A stretch of 64,000 nt of DNA, taken from NCBI GenBank assembly GCA_036489885.1, contig DASXEW010000003.1, forward strand, positions 744,001 through 808,000, given 5' to 3'. Both the position numbers and the translations under genes were made by a program. Source of the stretch: Candidatus Baltobacteraceae bacterium (GTDB lineage: Bacteria > Vulcanimicrobiota > Vulcanimicrobiia > Vulcanimicrobiales > Vulcanimicrobiaceae). Under the pieces are notes generated by a model. That model was not told the DNA's origin. It worked only from the letters and a program-made list of their open reading frames with translations, and ran no database searches. Numbering within the stretch: the first letter of the stretch is position 1; each line of letters opens with the position of its first letter. This document shows positions 27,275 to 35,337 of the stretch, one piece after another.

Positions 27275-28127
27275 GCAGCCAGTCTTTCGTTTCCCGAATA
27301 GACATTGAAGCGCGAACCGCGCAGAAAACCGATCAGCGTCATCCCGAACTCGCGCGCCAGCCCGACCGCCAGACTGCTCGGCGCTGACACGGCACACACC
27401 ACAGGGACGCCGGCGACGAGTGCCTTCTGCACGATCTCGAAGCTCGTACGTCCGCTCACCATCACGATTGCATTCTGTAACGGAAGCTTGCCGTTCATCA
27501 ACGCCCAGCCGATCAATTTGTCGAGCGCGTTATGCCGTCCGACGTCTTCGCGCAGTGCGAGCAACGCGCCGTTCGCGTCGAAGAGCGCGGCCGCGTGCAA
27601 GCCGCCGGTCGACGCAAAGACACCTTGTGCCGCGCGAAGCTTATCCGGTAGCGAGGTGACGAGTTGCGGGTTGAGCGCCGGTCCAGCGCTAAGGTTGGGA
27701 ACGTTGCGCATGCGCAGCGATTCGATGCTGGCCTTTCCGCAAACGCCGCATGCGCTCGTCGTGAGGAAATGGCGCTCGAGGCGGTCGATCTGCGGCCATG
27801 CGCTGCGCGCCAGCTCGACGTTGACGATATTGTAGCGCTGTTCGGCATCGACGTCGCGATCGACGCAATAGGAAAGGCCACGCAGCTCGCCGCTATCGGC
27901 GATGACGCCTTCATTGTTCAAGAACCCCGCAACGAGCTCGAAGTCGGCACCCGGCGTGCGCATCGTGATCGCAATCGTCCGGGTTTCACCCCCGAGCACG
28001 AGGCGAATCTCGAGCGGCTCTTCGGTCGCGACTTCGTCAAAACGATGGCGTACGGCACCATCTTCGACGGCGTCGATACGAAATTCGGTTTTTGGACCCG
28101 GTCGCTCCGGCTCCCAGGTTACGTCAT
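27259..28127 (-). CDS. fdhD: Formate dehydrogenase sulfurtransferase FdhD, start disrupted
   Basis: FdhD passes sulfur from IscS to the molybdenum cofactor of formate dehydrogenase. The sulfur-carrying cysteines are in TSACGVCGKASI; DVGRHNALDK and MVSGRTSFEIVQKA are family motifs. The conserved segment EEPLEIRL lies upstream of the first in-frame start (GTG 27999). The coding frame runs back to about 28145 without an ATG, GTG or TTG. The ATG at 28127, which overlaps the nrfD stop as ATGA, is one base out of frame. Adding one base after it gives a normal FdhD N-terminus, so an indel or a rare start codon is likely. Confidence 0.85.
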
Positions 28128-29041
28128 TGGAATTGGGCGCTGTAAATCACCACGAATCGCAGGATGAGAACGCCAACTATGACGATGATGGCGCTGGTTC
28201 CCGTCCCCGCGAGGACGCGCGTCGCTGCGACCGCACCGCCGCTGGCGGTATAACGCACGCGACCGCCGCCGGCCAGCCTTCGTAGCGATGGTATGAAGCT
28301 TGCGAAAATGAGGATCCAGCCGATCAGCCACGGCGTTGCCGTCTCGCGCCAGAGCTCGCCCGCACCGGAGAGCGTGACGAAGAAGGCGATGATCATGATC
28401 AGCTCGAGCAGCACGAACCATGCGTCGGCTGCTTCCAAGCGGGCTTCGGTTGGGATCGCGTCATCGGAGCGAAAGCGCGACATGAAAGCCAGAAACGCTG
28501 CCGACGCGCTGAGCGCCGACGCGACGAAGAGTCCGCCGATCGCGTAGCTGTCACTCCAGACCGGCTGGTTCGAGACGCTGAGCACGACGCCGGTGTACGA
28601 CGCGAGAAACAGGGCGACGAGCGAGCCGACGATGTTCCAGACGATCATCGTGCCGCTGACGTTGCGGTCGTTGCCACGTTTGGTCATGACTTCCAAAAAC
28701 GAGACGAACGCGAACAAGCTGAAGATCAACAGCGCCCAAGTACCAAGCGAGATCGGCGACCAGGGCTTGAAATTCAAACCGAGCGATCCCGGCGTCGTAT
28801 TGACCATCATGTGCCAGAACCGCAACGGCTTCCCGAGATCGATCGTCAAGAGGATTCCGCAGACAACCACGATCGGGAAGGACCACATGAAGGCAATGCG
28901 CGCGGTCGCCTCGTCGCGCTGTGAACCCCAAAGACGCAGCATCGTCCCGAGCGTGTACGATCCGCCCGCGATACCCGCGAGGAAGAAGTAGAGCGTGATC
29001 CAGACTTCCCAATGTGGAGGCTGAACGAAATGCTCGGCCAT
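28124..29041 (-). CDS. NrfD/PsrC-type membrane subunit of formate dehydrogenase
   Basis: 305 residues with eight or nine membrane helices. The N-terminal WITLYFFLAGIAGGSYTLGTMLRLWG and LLTIDLGKPLRFWHM are typical of NrfD/PsrC subunits, which bind quinone and carry no heme. It takes the place of the cytochrome b subunit (FdnI) of the E. coli enzyme, so electrons would go from the iron-sulfur subunit directly to menaquinone. It overlaps the ferredoxin gene by one base (TAATG). Confidence 0.9.
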   Translation of the reverse strand: MAEHFVQPPHWEVWITLYFFLAGIAGGSYTLGTMLRLWGSQRDEATARIAFMWSFPIVVVCGILLTIDLGKPLRFWHMMVNTTPGSLGLNFKPWSPISLGTWALLIFSLFAFVSFLEVMTKRGNDRNVSGTMIVWNIVGSLVALFLASYTGVVLSVSNQPVWSDSYAIGGLFVASALSASAAFLAFMSRFRSDDAIPTEARLEAADAWFVLLELIMIIAFFVTLSGAGELWRETATPWLIGWILIFASFIPSLRRLAGGGRVRYTASGGAVAATRVLAGTGTSAIIVIVGVLILRFVVIYSAQFQ

Positions 29042-29841
29042 TACGCGCTCCTTTGCGATTCGTCGGAGTTTTGGCGTATTGCAATCAGGCCTGCGAGGAC
29101 GCCCACTGCGGCGGTTAAGAACGCGCCGAGATAACCTTTGGCGTTATTGCGGCTCGGAAGCTTGGCATTTTGCGCGTTCGGCAAGCCGTAGATCTCAGGT
29201 TTGTCCATCAATAAGAAGAACGCGCCGAGGCCGCCGTAGACCGAATCGTCGCGACCGTACAGTTGTGCCTTGTCGTAACCTTGTGCTTGCAGCGTAGCCA
29301 TACGCGCATCGGCCTTCTTGTGCAAATCGCTGAGCGTGCCGAACTGAATCGATTGCGTCGGGCAGGCCTTTGCGCACGCCGGCGTCATGTTGGCTTGGAG
29401 GCGGTCGTAGCAGAACGTGCACTTCGAGACGACGCCCGTCTGTTCGTTGAAGCCGATCACGCCATACGGACACGCCGACATGCAATCTCGGCAGCCGTTG
29501 CAGACTTCGGGTTGGATGTAGACGGTGTTGTACTCGGTCTTCACGATCGCGTTCGTCGGGCAGACCTCCATGCAACTTGCATTCGCGCAGTGCTTGCAGA
29601 TATCGGACATCATCAGCCAGGCTGCGCCGTTACCGGTGATAATATTCGCCGATTCCGGAACGAGATCGATGAACTTGACGTGCCGGTAGTTTTCCGCATC
29701 CAGCTTTCCGGTATTATCGAAGCCGTCGAGGTACTTGGGTGGATCGCCGGGCAGCTGATTCCACTCTTTGCAGGCGACTTCGCAGGCTTTACATCCGATG
29801 CAGATGCTGGTGTCGGTAAAGAATCCAACCTGTTCAGGCAT
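29041..29841 (-). CDS. fdhB: Formate dehydrogenase iron-sulfur subunit (4 x [4Fe-4S])
   Basis: 266 residues. Four cysteine clusters are visible: CIGCKACEVAC, CKHCANASCMEVCP, CNGCRDCMSACP and CTFCYD with CAKACP further on, the arrangement of FdnH/HybA-type electron-transfer subunits. A single membrane helix near the C-terminus (GYLGAFLTAAVGVLAGLIAI) anchors it. It bridges the catalytic subunit and the NrfD-like subunit. There is no Tat signal; export would ride with the catalytic partner. It lies 3 nt after fdhE. Confidence 0.93.
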   Translation of the reverse strand: MPEQVGFFTDTSICIGCKACEVACKEWNQLPGDPPKYLDGFDNTGKLDAENYRHVKFIDLVPESANIITGNGAAWLMMSDICKHCANASCMEVCPTNAIVKTEYNTVYIQPEVCNGCRDCMSACPYGVIGFNEQTGVVSKCTFCYDRLQANMTPACAKACPTQSIQFGTLSDLHKKADARMATLQAQGYDKAQLYGRDDSVYGGLGAFFLLMDKPEIYGLPNAQNAKLPSRNNAKGYLGAFLTAAVGVLAGLIAIRQNSDESQRSA

Positions 29842-29844
29842 TGC

Positions 29845-30705
29845 TTAAAACCCCATCAGATTCGGCACGATTTTGTTGAGACCGTGTTCGGCGGCGTAGA
29901 GGCTGAGTGGAATGGCTGCGATCTCATCGACGACCGGGACGCTGCGGCGGTCGCGTTCGAGATCGAGACTGAGAAGAAACTTCGAGCACGTTTTGCATCC
30001 GTCGACGCGCATGTGCGGGAAATGCGCCGGCGGCAATTTCGAAGCAGTTCCGGAGCTGCGCGCTTTGATGATGTTTTCGGAAAGCTCGGCTTGCGTCGTT
30101 CCGATCTCGCCGTAGATCGTGAGCTCCTTGCTCTCGTTCTGGCCGCACGAAGCGCATGTGAGCCGTGGGAATTTCCAGGTCCATGCGCAGCGCGAGCACA
30201 GCAAGTGCCGGTGCGCGGTGACGAGATCTTCTTCCGACGGCGCAAAGTAGCTGAGTTGCGGCGGTCCGCCGCACTGCGGGCAGAGATGATCGTCGCGCTT
30301 TTGGCCGAGGTCGAATGTCGAGCTCAGCGCTTCGAGCACCGGCCCAGCAGATGCGCGCGCGAGGTACCGCTCCACGGCGCTCAGGTTCTCACCCAGCAAC
30401 CAGGCTTCAATCGTGGGCTCGAATTCCGATTCGTGAAATGCGGTTAGCACCGATTCGGTCATGCCGGGCGGTCCGCTAGCCACGCTCGCTTCTATGATGC
30501 TCGGCAACACGCGTTCCATTGCGTATGCCGCGATCTGGTCGCGCGCAGGACGGTCGCCGAGCGCGGCATCGAAGGCGCGCTCTTGCGCATCGAGGAGCGC
30601 ACGGTAGAAGTGCAACACTTCCGCCGCAAAGCTCCAGCGCTCCGTAAGCTCGCTTGCGCGTTCGCGCCGTTCCGACCAGCGTTTGTCCAGAACCGGCTGC
30701 AGCAT
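29845..30705 (-). CDS. fdhE: FdhE, formate dehydrogenase maturation protein
   Basis: 286 residues from ATG 30705, which overlaps the catalytic-subunit stop as TGATG; the GTG one codon upstream is the alternative. FdhE is a cytoplasmic rubredoxin-like protein needed for assembly of respiratory formate dehydrogenases. Four CxxC pairs are visible (CPQCGG, CSRC, CASCG, CKTC), as expected for its metal sites. Its position between the catalytic and iron-sulfur subunits, rather than at the end of the operon as in E. coli fdo, is unusual. Confidence 0.92.
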   Translation of the reverse strand: MLQPVLDKRWSERRERASELTERWSFAAEVLHFYRALLDAQERAFDAALGDRPARDQIAAYAMERVLPSIIEASVASGPPGMTESVLTAFHESEFEPTIEAWLLGENLSAVERYLARASAGPVLEALSSTFDLGQKRDDHLCPQCGGPPQLSYFAPSEEDLVTAHRHLLCSRCAWTWKFPRLTCASCGQNESKELTIYGEIGTTQAELSENIIKARSSGTASKLPPAHFPHMRVDGCKTCSKFLLSLDLERDRRSVPVVDEIAAIPLSLYAAEHGLNKIVPNLMGF

Positions 30706-33700
30706 CACGCCTTGTCGATGGCGACGAGGAACGACTTGAACTCGGGCGTTCGTGAATTGGCGTCGCCGACGAACGGCGTGAGCGCATTAGCAAGCCAATA
30801 TTTCGCGCGATCGGGATTCTTGTCGGCTTGAATGCCGACCGTACCCCAGTGGATCGGAATACCGACCTGCCATGCTTTCGTGCCGCCAAGCGTCAGTTGG
30901 CCAACCCGGTTCGTGACGAGTGCGCGTACGACCATCTGCCCACGCTTCGACTTGACCGTAACCAGATCGCCGTTTTTGATGCCCTTCTCTTGCGCGAGAC
31001 CCGGAGGCATTTCGACGAACGGTTCGGGTTGCAGCGCGACGAGCAACGGAACTTGCTGCGTGAGGTAATGCTCGTGCTCGGTCAACCGATATGTCGTCGC
31101 GATGATTGGGAAGTCGGCGCTCGTTCCAAAGCGGTCCGGACGTCCGGCCTTCTGATCGTACAAGTACACGACCGGATCGTTTTGAACACTCGGATGCAAC
31201 GCGTTTTGCACCGGCGATTCCATCGGCTCGTAATGTTCGGGGAGTGGGCCGTCGACGCAGGTGTTGGAGAACAGCCGGCCCGTGCCCTCACCGTTCATGA
31301 TGAACGGCAACCAGGCTTTCGGATCGTGGGGGCTCATCGCCGGCGGATAATCGGGGACGTCACCTACCCATTTCGTACCGTTCCACTTGATGCCCGGACG
31401 CTTCGGATCCCATGGATTTCCGTTCGTGTCCGCCGATGCGCGGTTGTAGATGATGCGACGATTGAGCGGCCAGCTCCACGACCATTGCGGATAGAAACCC
31501 ATGCCCGTCGGATCGTTTTTCGCAGGATCGGAGATGCCCATGCGGCGTTTCATCATATTGCCTTTGGGCGTGTAACTTCCAACGTAGATCCAGTCGCCCG
31601 ACGAGGTCGAGCCGTCGTCGGCGAGCTTGGCGAACGTCACCATCTGCTTACCGGTCTTGAGATCTTTGCCGTTGATCTCGCGAGCCAGCTCGTCGAAATC
31701 CGGCTTGCGCGGATCCTTATAATCCATCGTAAGATGCATGACCGGATCCGGGAACTTGCCGCCTTCCTTTTGATAAAGCGACTTGACGCGCTGGAAGATC
31801 TCGGCGGTGATCCAGTGATCGTGCCTGGCTTCGCCTTCAGGCGGAATGACTTGGTCTTTCCACTGCGACCAGCGTCCGCTATTCGTGAAGCTTCCCGATT
31901 TTTCGATCCAGTGAGTCGTCGGGACCATGAAAACTTCGGTTTGGATCTTAGCCGGATCCATGTCGACGGCCGTGTGCCAAAATTCCGATGTGGTCGTCGG
32001 AAAAGGATCCATTACGACGAGCCATTTGAGATTTGAAAGCCCCTGCAAGACTTGATTCGTATCAGGGCCGATGCTGGTTGCCGTCATCCCCGAGAGGAAG
32101 ACGCCTTCCATCTTGCCTTGGATGGCTTGATCCCAAATCGTAATCCACGACGAGTTGCCGTCGGGCTTCGGCAGATAACTGAACGCAAAGTCGTTGTCTT
32201 TTGTCGCGGTATCGCCATACCACGCTTTGAGCAAGCTGACTAAAAACTTCTTGTAGTTGGTGCCGAAGAAGTTCCAGGAATTCGGATCGAGCTTCTTCGA
32301 CGCACTCGCCTTGAGGTAGTCGTCGATATTCTTCTGGCCCGGCAGTGGGACTTTGAGATAGCCCGGCAAGATTTCCCACGAGATCGCGTGGTCGGTGTTG
32401 CCCTGAATGTTGGCGTGTCCGCGCTCGGCATTCATACCGCCGCCCGGCCGCCCCATGTTGCCGAGCAGCAACTGGAGCAACGCACCGGAACGAATCAACT
32501 GCACGCCGGTGGTGTGCTGGGTGAGGCCGACCGCATAAACGATCGTCATGACTTTGTCGGGACGGCCCATTTCGCCGACAACCTCGGCGATCTTCAGAAA
32601 GTCGGCTTGCGGTATGCCGGTGATCGTTTCAACCATCGCCGGCGTATAGCGCGCATAGTGCGCTTTCATGAGCTGGAAGACGCAGCGAGGATGCTGCATG
32701 CTAATGTCACGTTGCGCGAAACCGTCGGCGCCTAAGTCGTAATTCCACGCGGTTGCTTCGTAGCTGCGTTTTTTCGGATCGTAGCCGTTGAAGAGTCCGT
32801 CGGAGAATCCGTACTTTTCGTTGACGATGAACGTTGCGTTCGTGTAATTGCGCACGTACTCGTCATGGAATTTGTTGTTCTGCAGCACGTAATTCATCAA
32901 GCCGCCGAACATCGCAACATCGGTGCCCGTGCGGATACGCACGTATTGATCCGCCACTGCCGACGTACGCGAGAACCGCGGATCAACGTGGATGATCTTG
33001 GCGCCGCCGCCCTTGCCCGGGCCACGCGCCGGATCCAGCTTGGCGCGCATGAACCATTGGAATCCGACCGGATGGGCTTCCGCCGGGTTCGCACCGGCGA
33101 TGAAGATGACGTCGGCGTTCTTGATGTCACGCCAGTGATTCGTCATTGCTCCGCGTCCGAACGTGGCGGCCAAACTGACCACCGTCGGACCGTGTCAAAC
33201 CCTGGCTTGCTGCTCCAAATGTGTCAGGCCGAGCCCGCGCATCACTTTGGCGGCGAAGTAGCCTTCTTCGCTCGAAAACGCAGCGCCGCCGGCAAACGAG
33301 ATTCCGTCTGTGCGATTGACGAGATTGCCCTTTTTGTCGACTTGGACGAAGGTGCGGTCGCGGGAGTCTTTCACGCGACGGGCAATCTTGTCGAGCATAT
33401 CGTCCCACGAGATCTTTTGCCACTCGGTCGCACCGGGAGCGCGGTAGAGCGGTGACTCGACGCGCCGGCTCGAAACTGCGAGCTGCATCGCGGTCGCACC
33501 CTTGGGGCAGAGGCGGCCCTCGTTGATAGGGCTATCGGGATCGCCCTCGATCTGCAAGATATTGACCGTCCCGTCGGCATTTTGCCGCGTGTACGCGATC
33601 ATCGAGCATCCGACCGCGCAATAGGGACATACCGAGTGCGCTTCGGTCGCGCCGGCGATTCTAAGCTGCTTCTTGATCTCCGTCGCTTTCGCAACGTCGA

Positions 33701-33779
33701 ACCCCAGCTCGGAGGTCAGCAGAACTCCGGCGCCAGCGCCGGCAAACTTGAAGAAGTCTCCCCGTGTCACCTTAGCCAA
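30705..33779 (-). CDS. fdhA: Formate dehydrogenase catalytic subunit, selenocysteine protein
   Basis: One gene of 1025 codons with an in-frame UGA at 33197-33195 (residue 195). The context ARV-UGA-HGPT followed by a SLAATFGRGAMTNHW-type stretch is that of E. coli FdnG around its selenocysteine. The N-terminus holds the [4Fe-4S] ligands Cys51, 54, 58 and 91 (SVCPYCAVGC, RLCPKG). His196 after the Sec is the conserved active-site histidine. The remainder is a bis-MGD molybdopterin oxidoreductase; length matches FdnG. It oxidises formate to CO2 at the periplasmic face. The start is TTG 33779 with GGAGGGG upstream; the Tat motif is degenerate (VTRGDFFK). Confidence 0.95.
33165..33183 (-). promoter_or_regulatory. 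Bacterial SECIS hairpin for fdhA
   Basis: On the mRNA strand GGUGGUC (33183-33177) pairs with GGCCGCC (33171-33165), seven pairs including two G-U, around the loop AGUUU. It begins 11 nt after the UGA, the same spacing as in E. coli fdhF, whose loop (AGGUCU) also presents a GU pair to SelB. The stem lies in coding sequence, as is usual for bacteria. Confidence 0.8.
33195..33197 (-). other. In-frame UGA selenocysteine codon
   Basis: TGA on the minus strand between codons for ARV and HGPT of fdhA. Frame, alignment to the known Sec position and the SECIS hairpin downstream all support selenocysteine insertion rather than termination. Confidence 0.93.
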
Positions 33780-33864
33780 CGGTGCCCCTCCCGGAAGAGT
33801 ATGCGCTGCGTGGGCCGGTTCCTGAAGCCGTCTTGTCGGACCTTTGCCGGCTTGGGGCGCATCC

Positions 33865-35337
33865 CTAGATGACCTTGATCTTACCCATCATTCCGCCATC
33901 TTCATGATCGGTGAGATGGCAATGGAATAGAAAGGTCCCGCGGATGATGGGATCGCGAAAATCGACGATGATGCGGAGCTTCGCGCGGGGCGGGACGTCG
34001 ACGACGTCGCGCCACTCGTGGGTCGCCTCGACGACGAAGTGGACCTGATGGATATGAAACGCATGGACTTCATCGCTGCGGTTGTCGAGCGTCCACTCTT
34101 CGGTGGTCCCGGCACGCGCGACGAACATCGGCCGATCGCCGGGTGAAAAGCGCTTCCCGTTGAGCGAAAAGCCGTTCGCGTCTTCACGGAAGTAAATTGT
34201 GCGGTGCTGCGCGACGCGCGCGGGGAGCGCCGTGTAATCGCGATCGTTCGCGACGCCGAAGGGCGGTGCAACACGCGTGGTGACATTTGTGCCACGATCG
34301 TCGACAAGCTCACCGAAGATGACGCCCGGATTCGGTTCGCCGGCTTTGCCGCCGTCGTAACAGCGCGAGAGCAAGAGTTGCGGATGCGCTGCGCCGGTGA
34401 CGACGATCTCAGCGCGTCCACCCGGCGGCAGCAACACATGATCGATGTCGTGTTCCGGTGTTTTTTCCAGCAGCTTGATCGGAATGCCGTCGCGAGCCGC
34501 GAGCTGCATACGCACACCTGCAATCGCAAGATCGTAGTGTCGCTTGCCGGACGCATTGAGCACGCGCCAAAGCTGGCGTTCGCCGGGCGCTATTGCGAGC
34601 GTTGCGCTTGGGATTCCGTTAATCGTAGGTTGCGCGTCGGCATCGACTCCGCAGGGCGTATCGCCTTGATAATCTTCATCGTCCATACCGACGTGCGTCT
34701 GCGCTTGCGCAGTCGGTAGCGGGCCTGCCGTCAATTGCTGTTTGCTTTCGGCTGCACCGACGCTCGGATCGCGCGGGATGTCGCGCAGCACGATTACGCG
34801 TTCGCGCAATCCGGCCAGACTCGGAACCTCGTCCGCAATTCCCTCGATTACGATCGCGCCCGCCATGCCGTTTCCGAGCTCCCAATTCGCAAGCCCGTGA
34901 GCGTGCGGATGATACCAGTAGAGTCCGGGAGGCTGATTGCGTCCGATGCGCACCGTGTAATCGAACGCACGTGCGGGCGCCACCATTGTTGTCAGTACGT
35001 CGTCACCGGGCGGACGCGGCGAAGTCGTGAGTCCGTGAAAGTGCAGGTTCGAATCCGAGACCATGCCAAGCCCGCAAAATTCAGGCAACGCGTTGATGTA
35101 ATGGACGCGAATCACATCGCCGGGACGCACTCGAATCGTCGGCGCGACTTCACGACCGTGCCAAAAGAACGCCGGGCGCCCTTGCGGATCGAGTTCGGCG
35201 CGCAGCGTCAGCGCGGCGACGCCGCTCTGAGCGTGCACTTCGGGTATTTCTGGAAGATCGGGAGCGCCGAGCGTGGACGGGCCGCGCCAACCGAGCAGCG
35301 CGGCGAAGACCAGAACGAACGCTAAGACGAGTGGCAA
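33865..35337 (-). CDS. Multicopper oxidase
   Basis: 490 residues, starting at TTG 35337 and overlapping the upstream gene by 16 nt; an N-terminal hydrophobic segment acts as signal or anchor. All four copper-binding strings are present: NLHFHG, YWYHPHAHG, HAFHIHQVHF and FHCHLTDHEDGGMMG, the last giving the type 1 Cys, His and axial Met. It is a laccase/CueO-like three-domain oxidase that oxidises phenols or metal ions with O2 in the periplasm. It is co-directional with the phospholipase C-like gene and precedes the formate dehydrogenase genes. Confidence 0.92.
   Translation of the reverse strand: MPLVLAFVLVFAALLGWRGPSTLGAPDLPEIPEVHAQSGVAALTLRAELDPQGRPAFFWHGREVAPTIRVRPGDVIRVHYINALPEFCGLGMVSDSNLHFHGLTTSPRPPGDDVLTTMVAPARAFDYTVRIGRNQPPGLYWYHPHAHGLANWELGNGMAGAIVIEGIADEVPSLAGLRERVIVLRDIPRDPSVGAAESKQQLTAGPLPTAQAQTHVGMDDEDYQGDTPCGVDADAQPTINGIPSATLAIAPGERQLWRVLNASGKRHYDLAIAGVRMQLAARDGIPIKLLEKTPEHDIDHVLLPPGGRAEIVVTGAAHPQLLLSRCYDGGKAGEPNPGVIFGELVDDRGTNVTTRVAPPFGVANDRDYTALPARVAQHRTIYFREDANGFSLNGKRFSPGDRPMFVARAGTTEEWTLDNRSDEVHAFHIHQVHFVVEATHEWRDVVDVPPRAKLRIIVDFRDPIIRGTFLFHCHLTDHEDGGMMGKIKVI

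Noticed and set aside
29263-30447. A 394-codon plus-strand open frame
   Set aside because: Antisense to fdhB and fdhE; no recognisable domain; a shadow frame.
30828-32036. A 402-codon plus-strand open frame
   Set aside because: Antisense to fdhA, Arg-rich, with no ribosome-binding site or domain.
30705-33182. A separate 825-residue oxidoreductase gene starting at GTG 33182
   Set aside because: It is the continuation of fdhA past the Sec UGA. Starting here would lose the iron-sulfur motif and the active-site His.
33195-33779. A nonsense-mutated, truncated formate dehydrogenase pseudogene
   Set aside because: The UGA is exactly at the known Sec position, a SECIS hairpin follows at the right distance, and the rest of the gene and its accessory genes are intact.
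33780-33864. A sigma54-type promoter before fdhA, as in E. coli fdhF
   Set aside because: No TGGC-N8-TTGC pattern could be found in the spacer; only weak inverted repeats are present.
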